Source: Reticulitermes lucifugus (lineage: Eukaryota; Arthropoda; Insecta; Blattodea; Rhinotermitidae). Taken from it: 64,000 nucleotides of DNA. How positions within the stretch are numbered: the stretch's first letter is position 1; each line of letters opens with the position of its first letter. The position numbers were made by a program, and so were the translations under genes. The notes beneath the pieces were generated by a model, which saw only the letters and a program-made list of their open reading frames with translations, had not been told where the DNA came from and made no database searches. Below are positions 46,711-57,947 of the stretch, in pieces. Location: NCBI GenBank assembly GCA_026260175.1, contig JAKCWW010000033.1, forward strand, positions 3,493 to 67,492. Reading direction: 5' to 3'.

Positions 46711-46963
46711 GATCCCAGTGGCCGTGCAGTTTAAGGTGTGGGTCTACGGCTGCTCGATTGCTGGGATTTCGGGTTCGAATCCCGTCGGGGGCATGGATGT
46801 CTGTCTCTTGTGAGTGTTGTGTGTTGTCAGGTAGAGGTTACTGCGACGGGCTGATCACTCGTCCAAAGGAGTCTTGCCGAGTGTTGTGTCTAAGTGTGAT
46901 CTCGAAACCTCAAAGATGAGGAAGCCTTGGCCCACTACGGTTGTCGAGGCATGAAAAAAAAAA
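46711..46963 (+). mobile_element. SINE A, complete copy with poly-A tail
   Basis: Head GATCCCAGTGGCCGTGCAG with A box, B box GGGTTCGAATCCC, body GGATGTCTGTCTCTTGTGAG then GTAGAGGTTACTGCGACGGG and TCGTCCAAAGGAGTCTTGCC, 3' part GAGGAAGCCTTGGCCCACTA, and a run of ten A. The flanks ACCACTTGCC and ACCCACTTAC may be a worn target duplication. This copy supplies the body that is missing from the one at 20368. Confidence 0.9.
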
Positions 46964-47588
46964 TTACCCACTTACATGACAGTAGTTTTTCTTCTTATAT
47001 GACTTTTAATAACTGGATTGTGTTAAATATTTAACACCATTATAAATGTGCATATATCTACTTGCATCAATTACTGTTTTAGTAACAGAACCCCAGATAT
47101 TATGCGACTGTTAAACACTTCTACATCAACAGAAGGCCGGTGGATCCTGGTGTGGAATATAATATCAATGCAAGACAATGCTACGTAGAACGTACCTGTA
47201 GGATATTCTACAGTAGTTTTTCTACGACTCGCAGACATTAGGCAAACTCAGGGTTTAAGCGTTATGTGTCGGCCCGATTTGAAAATACGAGCGTCCGACT
47301 CCTACACCTGAATCCGCGCTCTTTACGGTATTACACAAACATATTTGACATACCGGCGCCTGCATCCACCTGGTACTGCAGTCCGTAATTTTTATCCTTT
47401 ACGCAAACGCTGTCTTTCAAATGTCAGGTATACCAATATATACAGGATGCCCAAACGTTGCTTTATCAACATGACACCCGCTTTCATTATCTCGGTAAAG
47501 CGAGTGTGTGTACTCAAATTGTCCTACTCGTCTTATATAACTAGTTACATGCAACAGAGCGCTTTCTGAGAAGCTGCTAGTCCCTCAC
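46964..47588. other. No recognisable gene
   Basis: No supported feature. Confidence 0.5.
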
Positions 47589-47830
47589 CTACTCCAGACA
47601 CACCTCCCCTCCCCCTTTCATGCAGTCCGGAAATTCACTACTGCGTTCACAGAAGACTTCCACTGGCTTCTGCTCTAAAGCCCAGTACATCCAATGCACA
47701 GCCTCCCAAGCTATTTCTTTAAGATCAGTTTTAATATTATTCATCTTTCCGTCTAGACCTTCCAGGCGATCTATTCCTTTCAGATTCTCCAACATAGATA
47801 GCATACGTATTTGTCACATCATATTCACAA
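47589..47830 (-). mobile_element. LINE tail, RTE-like
   Basis: Minus-strand translation gives NNIKTDLKEIAWEAVHWMYW and downstream nucleotide similarity to the GTGAACACAGTAATGAA block. This is the C-terminal tail of the insect endonuclease-reverse-transcriptase LINEs whose usual form is RRWEDNIKMDL. Only the last 70 codons remain; frames are broken at both ends. Confidence 0.6.
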
Positions 47831-48599
47831 GAATTATAAATTGGAAAACGCGAGGTACAATTTATAAAAACTGCTTTAGATTATATGGGATTAAGATTTA
47901 GGGTCATAGAGACTTCAGTAAAGTTTGTTCCTAAAGTAGCCAGCATGTCCCATTATACTTCCTTTATCATGAAAGAAACTGTGACCAAAGGTTCAATCGC
48001 CTACAGTTTAATAATACTATTCACTGTTACGTCTGTCTGTTCAGCAGGAAAGCCCAACGCGTAAAACAATCTTTCAACACGCGTTTGTCGTACATACGAA
48101 AGGGCTTGGTGATGAAACAAAATCGCAGAAGACGGCACAACTAACAGACCAGAAACAGAGGCGCCATGTTTCGCAATGCAACCACTTCACTGTTTATGAC
48201 AGCGTTAAATTTCTTGAGAGAAAGTGATGGATACTTAGTGAAATTATTGAAATACTTTGTTGTTGCAACAAAGGTTCTGAAACAATAAGCGTTTGAAATA
48301 AGGTTGTGGTCACTTTCAACAATTACCTTTAATACATTATTTCATTTATAACTGTTATGAAACAGAATATTATTTGTTTTCCTCAGAACAGGTAAAAGAA
48401 TCACTCTGTATTTTCGACCTGTAGTAACATCCTCTGAACAAAGATGAAATATCTACCTTCCCTCTTGACATATGCTGTGTGTGAAAATACTGCATTAGTG
48501 ATCATAACATTCAGTACAAAAGGGAAGACATCAGGTGGGATGAATGGCTTTACATTAGTAAACTACACAGTTGACCCAAGTTGGTAAACGTCCGTAAAG
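47831..48599. other. No recognisable gene
   Basis: No supported feature. Confidence 0.5.
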
Positions 48600-48990
48600 T
48601 TCGCCAATTGGTAGTGTGGCTTTAGGTGCTTTCGCAAAACACTTTCGAAAAGCGACAACTAGACTCGTTATATCTGATCCTCCTTCAGTCCGTCCGCCCG
48701 TCTGTCTGTCTTTCTGTCCGCATGGAACAGCGCGACTCCACCGACAGGATTTTCGTAAACTTTTATATTAGGGACAAATTCCGATTTTGATTAAAATCAC
48801 ACAAAAATAGCAGACACTTTTCATGAACACTAACATACCCTTATGAAAACCCTCGCCGTTGTTATTCTTTAAAACTGGGACGAACTGTGTTCTCTGCGAC
48901 GTACTGAGGTCGAAGAAAAAGCTGACGGTCTAAACATAACAATCGAGCACGATCAACATCTCGCCGTTTCTGAGATATCGATTATAATAG
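48600..48990 (+). repeat. Dispersed repeat E, 5' part
   Basis: Shares TTCGCAAAACAC then CGAAAAGCGACAAC, and the GTCCGTCC...GTCTGTCTGTC...GTCCGCATGGA block, with the copies at 55880 and 58430. The CAGACAC-TTCATGAA block follows in the same order. Confidence 0.55.
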
Positions 48991-49924
48991 ATTATAAATC
49001 TGTTGCTAAGATAGACCAAACGACATAGTGTTCTGTGTAAAATGTGGACAGACGCATTTAAGATACTCGCATCTTCGGTGTTCTTCCTTAAATAGTCATG
49101 TATTTAAAATCTAGGAACAATAACACAGCGAAAGCACAAGTACTACTACGCCCTGCCTACATTTCCTAACTTGTTTATGTTCGTTTGAAGTTTGAAAATC
49201 CTCCAGTGCAATTCTACTTCATAAATCTAAGCTCTGTCATGTGACGTTTTTCTCATTTTTGTTTGGTGTAATTCGCGGACATAAATAATACAGTATATAT
49301 ACGTTTAACATTATAATGCAGAGTTGTAAATAAGTTACCGCATACTTCTAGAACTGAAAATTCACATGTGCCACGCCCTATAACATTCCGTTCTCCGGCA
49401 AGTTCCAGCGATTCCAGTGTACTTCTCCAGCCTCCTCTCTCTCTCGGCATCTACCGCACGGAGCCCAGCCGGGCGAGGCCAGGCCCCTGGCTAGGGTGGG
49501 ATTCACAATCGATAGAACGGGACAAAGCATGGGAAACAGATGCTGGGTGAAGATGAGGCGTCGCACCCCTGAATCCTGATAGTCGAAAGGAGGGGACCGG
49601 ATTATAGTTAACAAGTCCAGTCCTCAGCAAAAGACGCATACCGTCTATTCGTTCCGATTTTGAGTCCCGGTTCAAAAGTTCTAGGCTGTATTTCTTAAGG
49701 GACAACCTCCGAAATTCTAACAAATACCTGATGTTACTTTTATATTTTCCGTACTGTTGTATTAATCAGTCGGTCTTATTGCACACCTCATATATATAAC
49801 ACTCCGTAGTTCGGAACGTTTTCGGCTTGCTTCTTCTTCCGCAACGTTTCATCTAACAAAACTGACATACGTACTGCCGTCACCCACAACAAACTTTCGT
49901 TAGTTTTGTCAATATATGCTACAT
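48991..49924. other. No recognisable gene; GC-rich patch
   Basis: A GC-rich patch at about 49440-49580 (CCCAGCCGGGCGAGGCCAGG) carries overlapping frames on both strands with no recognisable family. It may be an old SINE or rearranged repeat. Confidence 0.4.
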
Positions 49925-50410
49925 GTTAGTCAAGAGTACCTGCTCTGTTAGTCAAGAAATTCCCTCTTATTTCATGCAACCCGAAAGTTCAACATCGTGT
50001 TCACAACAGCAAGCAACTGCTCCCTGTGCTGAGACAGGTGGATCAAATGCACACTCGGCCATTCTACCTTCCAGGTTCCATTTTAATATCATGCTCCAAT
50101 CTAGGCCCAGGTCTCCCAAGTCGTCTGTATCCTTACGTTTTCTAATAAAAATTCTGTGGCTATTTCTCATATCTTCCATACGCATAGCAGGCCCCGTATA
50201 TGACATCCTATTTTATCATAACATCTGGCTAGGCGTAGAAATCATGACGTTCCTCGTTATGTAATTTTCTCCAGCCTCCTGTTACTTCCACTTTGGCCCA
50301 AACATACTCCTCCACGCTCTATTCCCGGACACACTCAGTTGACATGTTTCCTTTATTATGGGACACCATGTTTTACATCCACACAGAACAACGGGCAAAA
50401 TTATATTTCT
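49925..50410 (-). mobile_element. LINE tail, RTE-like
   Basis: Minus strand in several frames: LPVVLCGCKTWCP-like start, GGWRKLHNEERHDFY, RMEDMRNSHRIFIRKRK, then LGLDWSMILKWNLEGRM. These match the usual blocks LYGCETW, GGWRKLHNEELHDLY, RNAYRI and NIKMDL in the same order. Frames shift several times, so this is an old dead copy. Confidence 0.65.
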
Positions 50411-50433
50411 GTATATTTTTTTTAATTAACACC

Positions 50434-50533
50434 AAATAAACAACACAATATATTCCGTTCAGCACAACTTACATTTAATATCTATTCATACATATAAGTT
50501 GTGTAGAATGTAATATATTTTGTTGTTTATTTG
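50434..50533. mobile_element. Short foldback element
   Basis: AAATAAACAACACAATATAT then CAGCACAACTTA on the left, with TAAGTTGTGTAG then ATATATTTTGTTGTTTATTT on the right, around a 22-bp centre. The GCACAACTT motif is shared with the family 1 foldbacks, but no hammerhead-like core is present. Confidence 0.6.
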
Positions 50534-51060
50534 ACTGTACGTGCACAGCGGGATAGATCATGTTAAATTTAATTAGCACGCCGGAAGACAGCAGGTTTTG
50601 ACATGAATGGTAGCAAGGTTTCGCCTATAATTAGTGCATAACGAACAGAGACGAATGTCCAACAGATGAACTCAAGATCTTAGCTGAACAAATATTAAAC
50701 ACGGCGTTTTGAGGTTTTCACGACGGGGTAGGTGAGGATTCCGGTCTTCTAGGGTGTAATTTTGATTCCTGTCACAGAATTTTCTCTTCATAACTCCTGG
50801 GCCCACTTGGAACATTTCACACGCTGGCCTAGAGACTGCGGTGAACGTTCGGTTGACAAAAGAGCAACTGTGTGTTACTTGCACTCGTGTTATTCGGCCT
50901 TCCATTCACTCATTCATTCGTCAGTTAATGAGCTTATAAATAATTAACTCTATACATTAGAATCCTTCTTGGAAAGCTGAATTGGGAATAAAATTCTCCG
51001 GTTTTTATAAAACCCGCAGGGTTTATTGCCTTGTTCGCATGAGTCTGCCATGATACCCTA
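50534..51060. other. No recognisable gene
   Basis: No supported feature. Confidence 0.5.
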
Positions 51061-51415
51061 TAGAAATGTTTGCCAACCTTTCTTCCATGAAGGAACCCCT
51101 AAAATAATTTTTCATATTCCAAGGAACTCCTACCTCTGAAACGGTTCACAGGCCAGAAATAATTTATGGCGGGGAACGCAATTCAATTACTGATAAATTA
51201 TTGTCAAGAAAATTTACTTTAAAGAACTGCGATATACATATATAAGTCAGCTTATACTGTTAATAAAAAGTTGAAACATTTTTTGCCTTTCGAGGGTTAT
51301 TTGAAATTTTTCGCGGTATTTCAAAATTCCAAAATTTTTATGTATTCATATATATTCCACGATTTCACGCGGAACCCCTAACAATGTTCCGCAGTATCAT
51401 GGTTGGGAAACACTA
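51061..51415. mobile_element. hAT-like MITE
   Basis: Left end TAGAAATGTTTGCCAACC and, inverted at the right end, TAGTGTTTCCCAACC. Next to each end are GGAACCCCTAAAA and the complement of CGGAACCCCTAACAATG. This order (TTCCCAACC then GGAACCCC) is typical of short non-autonomous hAT elements. About 355 bp, no coding capacity. No convincing 8-bp target duplication was found. Confidence 0.6.
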
Positions 51416-51929
51416 CACTACAGTGAGCATGAGTACTTCAGCCCACACCCTCAGACATCGCTTACGTAACATCAGTACAGCTATTATCTACCCATCTTCC
51501 CTTAGACATGCTACAAAATCTCATCTGATCAGTTTCTTCAACCGACATTCTGTATGCAAACACATCACTTCCATGCGTTCTTTACGTTCCGCCCACTTCA
51601 CCTTCCTGATTTTATCGCCCTCATAATGTTTCGTAATTGGATTATGTAAGCAATAATTTACATGAAAATATAAAGGTTTTCGTGTTAAAATGTCAATTAA
51701 AGCCTGAAGTGGATCAAATTCAAACAACACAAAATAATCTTCACTCCGCACAGAAGTAAATTTTGTTTTGACACGATACAGAATCTCTGATTAAGAAGAC
51801 ATATTCTCCGCAGTACGCTCAGGATGGAATTAAAGGTAAGAACAAATCACGACATAAATAAACTTCTGCTACACAACTGCAGTTTCACTGGTAATTTTTC
51901 AGTGTCGATGCTTTTACACCAGCATTACA
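51416..51929. other. No supported gene
   Basis: The 76-codon minus-strand frame at 51521-51751 has KIRKVKWAERKERM, which could be a decayed LINE tail. I cannot assign it. Confidence 0.4.
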
Positions 51930-52322
51930 CCTGCACTTCTTGATACAATCTTGTACATATATCGGCGTCCACCCATCGTCTGCTTCCAGATTACGTTCCA
52001 TTACACAATCTCGGATTTATATTCTCTCCATTCTTTTCCTCTTCCTATCTGGTGGATTTCCTTCTGCTCCCTGATCTCTTAATTGAGTTCAACCCACGTC
52101 CTTTATCCGGCCATAAGCATGCAGTTGCATTTCTTCCATTACATTAACGATATCTTCCTGAGATGTCATTACACCTGCCTCCGTTTTTTATTTGAACACT
52201 TGCCGGTTATCACCTGGCTCACCGTCTCCAATGACAGACTTCTGTTTCTAACAATCATTTTGAAACTACCGTTTTCTGTCAACATTGGAGGGCCTCACGA
52301 TTATTTCCATCTGTCCCGCTGA
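51930..52322 (-). mobile_element. Possible LINE tail
   Basis: Minus-strand blocks such as RNATACLWPDKGRGLNSI and RNLEADDGWTPI resemble the end of R1/I-type LINE proteins (repeated Arg-Lys patch, then RNL). Several stops interrupt. Family assignment is tentative. Confidence 0.35.
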
Positions 52323-52649
52323 TAATCATTGTTAGCCGTTACATCAACAAATAAACGAATAAGGCAAGTATATTATACCAGATTCTTGACATGTTTACGT
52401 TCATTGCGGGTAATTCTGATGCCTCTAATGCTTTAATACTACATAAAGGAGTTAATTATTTGGCATATATCGTAAATAAACCTTTCGCACGTAGTAGTAA
52501 GAGCTATATTTTTATTCTACCATCTACAGCGACCAACATCAGAACAGGGGCGGTTAAGGACAAAAATAGCTGTTCTGCTGGGTCGTGTTTGAGAATTTCT
52601 CTGGGGTACTAACTCAACGGAGCGTAGTCCTTGAAAAGTTAATAAGCTA
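52323..52649. other. No recognisable gene
   Basis: A 73-codon frame only. No supported feature. Confidence 0.5.
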
Positions 52650-53170
52650 ATAATTCTTCAGCCAGTCAAGAAATTTCCCGAATTTTTTAAACAGGGAGGT
52701 TCATAACCGTGTTCACAAGAGCCCGCCACTTGTCCCTAACCTTAGCCACAGCAATCCAGTCCACGCCCTCCCATCCAATTTCTTGAACAGTCATTTTAAT
52801 ATTATCCTCCCATCTACGCGTATGCCTTCCCAGTGGTCTCTTTTTCTCAGGTTTTCCCACCAAAACCCTTCATGAACCTCAGCTCTCCACCATAAGTTCT
52901 ACATGCTCCGACCACTTCATTCTTCTTGATTTGATTACTCGAACAATATTCGGTGAGGAGCACAAATCATGAAGCTCATTAAGCAATTTCATTGTCCCCG
53001 GGTACCTCGTGCCTCCTAAGCCCAAATATCTTCCTCAACACCCAATTCACAAGCGCCCTCAGCCTATGTTCTTCCCTTAATACGAAAGAGCAATTTTCCC
53101 GCCAATATAAAAGAACAGCAGAATTAGAGTTCGGTACATTTTAATCTTCATATTTGTGTATAATTGGTCT
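52650..53170 (-). mobile_element. LINE tail, RTE-like, best-preserved copy
   Basis: On minus, in order: REEHRLRALVNWVLRKIFG, LNELHDLCSSPNIVRVIKSR, RMKWSEHVELM, then from 52860 down to a stop at 52687: VGKPEKKRPLGRHTRRWEDN, GWEGVDWIAVAK and RDKWRALVNTVMN. These are the expected consecutive blocks following the reverse transcriptase domain in this common insect LINE. The reverse transcriptase catalytic motif is not present because the copy is 5'-truncated. A stop and a frame change interrupt the middle. Confidence 0.8.
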
Positions 53171-53433
53171 ATGATACAATTCCGAATAGTTATAACAAAA
53201 AATACTTAAGAATATTCCAGACAGCTGCTAACACGTTTTCCTTTTTTAAGTTTTGCCTAAATGAATTTCAGATAATTCCAGGCGGTTACTCTTTTCTGAG
53301 TAGGTACGCTGATTTTCACATTTCTGGCAGCCTCACATGTTGTGATTTTGCTAGCTACCATTTTCCGGTTTGTCAGTCCGTCTGTCACAATTTTGTTACT
53401 TGAGAAGCAGACGTACTTGACTGAATATGTTTT
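53171..53433. other. No recognisable gene
   Basis: No supported feature. It may be more of the decayed LINE. Confidence 0.4.
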
Positions 53434-53560
53434 GAGATCTGCGCTCTTCCGGGATATTACGTGGCGTCGTGTGGTAAGTGTTTACCGACATGTTGTCCCG
53501 AAATGTCGGTAAACAATTACCACACGACGCCGCGTAATATCCCTGAAGAGCGCAGATCTC
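53434..53560. mobile_element. Compact perfect-type palindrome, family 2
   Basis: Left arm GAGATCTGCGCTCTTCCGGG, ATATTACG, GGCGTCGTGTGGTAA, GTTTACCGACAT. The right arm returns almost base for base to CGCAGATCTC. Arms are about 63 bp with very few mismatches. The core TTGTCCCGAAATGTCGGTAA is the hammerhead-like GAAA half, but CTGAAGA appears only near the far end, so the ribozyme fold is not formed here. Confidence 0.8.
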
Positions 53561-54383
53561 ATTAACATCGCGGCGGAAGCCTGAAATCAAGGTTAATATG
53601 TTTTGTTTGTCAGTTATTGCTAATCTTCCGTGACCTGACAAGTCACTTATTGTGTTTCCGTTCCATCTGTTGCTTAGATTACGTTAAGTTGTTAAGTTGC
53701 TTTGTGCATATCCGTTTGATCTGTTGCTTGGATTCCGTCACTTGGTGGCTCACCTGGTGCGTCCGTTCCATCTGTTACTGAGATGCGGTGACTTGACGGC
53801 TCTTACGTGTGCGTAAACAAATTTGTTTAGATAAATCATGCGACAGGCCGCCACAAAGTAGTGTTAACATGTGTGCTTAAGTTGTATATATGCGCCAGTC
53901 AAAAAATTCAACACTAGTTTCTCAATATAACGACGCTATCTTTAATTCTTTGAAAACAGGAATGAGCCCCATAAAGGCTTTGATAATTACTACTAAAATC
54001 AACATATTCTAAACCAAACAACGCGATTAGCATTAATCAGGTGCCTACAGTACTAACACCCGAGAGACATAACGTCGTCCAACACACCATACATAATATT
54101 AAGTAATTAATTAATTACTGTTGCATGTTCCTCGGTGTAATGTGGCCTGCTAGTAAGCTAACTTTATCCTAGATACACGTATGTATGTGTGTGATGCCAA
54201 TATATATATACAGTGTAGCTAACCCGTCCTTTATGAGACTTCTTGTTAATTGCCTGTTCTCTCTCCCACCCCCGGGCCTACCAGATACAGACGGATGACT
54301 TCCAGGCGGGCTCCAGATTGCTCTAGCTTTGTCGCCCTCAGATTGATTCCGCTTCGGAGCCTTACAGAGGAAGAGAAAAGGGG
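53561..54383. other. No recognisable gene
   Basis: Contains a loose repeat of CCGTT(C/T)-ATCTGTTGCT-type blocks at about 53656-53790 (three similar segments about 60 bp apart). The GC-rich end near 54270-54380 runs into the gap. Confidence 0.45.
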
Positions 54384-54408
54384 NNNNNNNNNNNNNNNNN
54401 NNNNNNNN
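54384..54408. other. Assembly gap (25 N)
   Basis: N run bounded by G runs on both sides. Confidence 1.
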
Positions 54409-55259
54409 GGAGCACAGATGCTTCGAATGGAGAGAAGATAAGACAGGGATATAGACAACGCAATTGTGAGCGACGTAACATCTACCTGGACATAACCGAG
54501 ATAATATGAAAACGAATGTATACTACTGTGTATTATCTTATTTCGTGATTTTAACTAGTGCAAAAATATCAACTACTTTCAAACTGTAAATTCTATACTT
54601 ACTTTCAAATGTGACTAGTATTTTTATGCCATTCGTCTATTTCGAATATAAATTTCAATAGTTCCACTTTTACGTAACATAAATACAGAAGTCTGAAACG
54701 GGATGAAGAGAACTGTGTTACACAAATGCGTAAAACCAAGTTATTTATTAAATCGGAATTCCGACTTTATGTTTTAACGCTTCTCAAGAAGGTAAATTCG
54801 TCGCCGAAGGATTATCATCTGTTTTCATCGCTGAAGCAAAATCTTGACCGCCACAGATTTGAAGTAGCTCGCGAGGTGGAAACAGTTGTGACACGATGGC
54901 TAGTAAGACAGGACACGGACTGATATCAACAGGGAATAGAAAAGCTCGTCCCACGACATGGTAAACGCCTAAGTTTAGGTGCGGACTATGTGGAAAAGTA
55001 GTGGGATAGCAGTACAATTAATTCTGAACTCTACTGAGTAGACCTGAAATGAATAACACCAAGTATTTCAATCTAAACTTAATGACCTACCCTCGTACAT
55101 ATGTCGCATTTCTACTTGTTCACTATTGCTACTAATTCTCAACATACTGCTGTAACAAGTAGTCTATATGAGAACATTTTTGTTAAGTCACCTCTGAGAA
55201 TATGCATAATTTGTTTTACAAATTAGTGTGTCGAGCTGAACGCATAAATAAACATTATA
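54409..55259. other. No recognisable gene
   Basis: No supported feature. Confidence 0.5.
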
Positions 55260-55410
55260 ATTCCATGAAGCATAGCCCTTCTTGAGAAGTTAATACTTCC
55301 TCAGCTAGTCAAAAAAGTCCCAGCACTTCATGGAACCTGAAGATTCATTACTGCCTTCGTAACTGCCCGTCACTTGTCCCTATTATGAGCCTGATCAATG
55401 CTTTGTACAT
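55260..55410 (-). mobile_element. LINE tail, RTE-like, 3' end
   Basis: Minus-strand translation gives RDKWRAVTKAVMN-like wording in broken frames, then LQVP, and AMLHGI near the end, the usual last residues (RDRWRALVNTVMN, LRVP, LLHGV). It covers only the last 45 codons and 3' end. Confidence 0.6.
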
Positions 55411-55639
55411 AATTACTTAATTTCGTAATTAATCGTTTAAGGCCAAATTGTTATTTTATATAACACCAGGTACAAAATTACAAAATTCTACATTCTACCG
55501 ACACATTATGTTACCATACTTTCAAGGCTCTCAAAACAAGCAGTAATTATTTCTGCCTACAGCATCAACTAACTACTTTTTAAAAGCGACACGCGGTGTT
55601 TGCTCTGCGGTACGAGCTGTATCTTTAAATATAATTTAG
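55411..55639. other. No recognisable gene
   Basis: No supported feature. Confidence 0.5.
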
Positions 55640-55785
55640 GTTCCTCGCCAGCTTCTGACCGCAGACGCCCGGGTTTGAGCCCGGAAAAATCAATGTAGGT
55701 TTACGACAAGCAAAGTGGCGCTCAGACAGGTTTCTCTCCGAGTACTTCAGTTTCCCCACTTCACCTATGCTCCATACTTATCTTC
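55640..55785 (+). mobile_element. SINE B fragment
   Basis: B-box-like GGGTTTGAGCCCGG, then GACAAGCAAAGTGGCGCT, GACAGGTTTCTCTCCGAGTA and TTCAGTTTCCCCAC. The match to SINE B is clear through the middle. Confidence 0.75.
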
Positions 55786-55879
55786 ATCTTAACAGAAGTC
55801 ATATCAAAAGGAAAAGCGGGCGAATTAGGAACAGTCAAAGAAAACAATGATCTTCGGATGTCAGAAAGCATTAGACAGA

Positions 55880-56380
55880 AAGTACTTTCACGTTTGTTTT
55901 CAGGCGCGATCGCAAAATTGCGAAAAGCGACTGTTAGCTTCATCATGCATGTCTGTCGTCGGTCTGTCCGCATGGAAAAACTCATCTCCCACTACAGGGA
56001 TTTTCATGACATTTCATACTTCATTATTTTTTCAAACCTGTCGAGAAAATTTAAGTTCATTAAAATCTGACAAGAATAACAGGTACTTTACAAAGCGACG
56101 TATGTACATTTATGATAACACAACGCTGACTTCCTCTTAGAATAAGAAATATTTCAGACAGAAGCTATAAAGAAAATTAAAACACATATTTTATGTTCAG
56201 GAACTATTGTCCAAAAATCGTGCCGTCTATGAGATAATGTGGAAAAATATGATACAGCCGGACAGGCCACAGATGACAATATAATACGCGCGCATTCGCA
56301 TTGCATGCTGGATAACTAAGCCTACAGACACACACACTTAGAATATGTAATATTTATTGCTTTTCCACGGAAAAAAATGA
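55880..56380 (+). repeat. Dispersed repeat E
   Basis: Aligns by eye along about 480 bp with 58430-58960: GCAAAATTGCGAAAAGCGAC, GTCTGTCCGCATGGA, GGATTTTCAT, TTCATTAAAATC, CGTATGTACATTTATGATA, AAAATCGTGCC, CCACAGATGACAATATAATA and AGAATATGTAATATTTA. No reading frame is shared between copies. Confidence 0.75.
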
Positions 56381-57947
56381 TTACACGAACGCACCTCAGT
56401 GTTACGTTATACGTACATTGCATGTCTTGTTTGGACTTTGGGGTGATAAATGAAAATCCGTCAAGCCCTGGTGTACAAATTGCTAACTTCAAAAAGAAGT
56501 ACAAGTAAATAAATCGCATTCGTCATCCCCCTGTTATGTGTCATGCGTAAACAAAACTGCGTCTAAAATATTGAATCGGTACCTAAATGTGATTCGTTAA
56601 CTTTCCTTTTATGAATCTTGAACATCACAGCTACATGATGTTTCCACAGAATCTGATGCATGAATACTTTTATACTTACACGACAATGTATCTATCCTCG
56701 ATGTATACACATTTAATTTCGAGTCAACGATTCTTCTTCGGGCTTCAGTAAATAAAGTCTTAATCAAATTGTGTTTCATTAAGCGTTTGTGTATTACTAA
56801 TGAGGGAAGAAACGTACGCGACTACACGAGTTCTACAAATCAGTGTCACTGCCAGAACTTTTCCTCTGTTCTCCCTTAAAAACGATTGTTTGCCCTTTTC
56901 TATAAATTCTGGCTGAGATAACTCGGTCGTCAAATTTACATGTCCTGAGCCGGACACACGACTAGCTCACGGTTCCACCCAGACTCTAAATCAAAGAAAA
57001 TGCATGGCCACTTCTCCGTTAATAAACCACCCACAACGTGAAGCGGACACCTAATTTTCATCGGGAAGTCGAGGTCCGAAATGTCTGGCACATTAGGTGT
57101 GCCTACACACACCTTAATAAGCCTTCATAGAGTGGTGTTTAACATAAAACCATCTTGATATTTGCTTACGAGTTGAACTAAAAGCAATGAGCTAGTTTAA
57201 CGTTAAAGTAACACATCTGACACATTAGAGATAATAACGGGATGAAAATCAAACAGAGCGAGGTAAAGCAATGTTGCCTTTGTGCTTAATTAAATACCAC
57301 ACAGAGAAAGATTATGATGGAGTGGAGATGCAAATCTACGCATTCCATACTTCAGCTCTAAATGGTGACAAGCGTCAGCTTCACGCTCAGGTGGCTACAA
57401 TTTCGACAAAAAGCCGCCAGTTCCCATTTGGTAGGAGAACGTGTCAGCCGTAGAAAAGAGAAAAATCCCTGTCCTTGGCGAGAACAGAAGTCTACTTCCC
57501 TGTCCCTCAGCATGTAACCTATCCACTAAACTGAGTTACCCCAAACTAGAAAAGGAATGGGTGTAGTATTAGCCGATGGATGGGAAGGGTGAACACAGAT
57601 GGCAATATCAAAAATGAAATGAGACGTCAAATGAACGAAGTTCAAGGAAGGCGGCAAGAGTACATTATCTTTCTGACGACGAGTAAGTGGGAGCATTTAA
57701 CCACAACTAGGCCCATAAATTCTTCCCAGAACACTGTTTTCCCAATTCATCAAACACCTGTAACGACTCATTAGCAAAAGCCACTAAATTGATTAGATTT
57801 ATATTATAAATTACGAAAATACGTTCAGTATCGGTAATTTTATTCATAATTCACTGTTCACAAGCTTGTTCAGTTCTTGACGATTTTTCGCGTAATAGAT
57901 TACTATTACCAACATTGGGAAACGAACTGAAGTTAGCAACCTTCTGG
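56381..57947. other. No recognisable gene
   Basis: AT-rich sequence without supported features. Confidence 0.5.
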
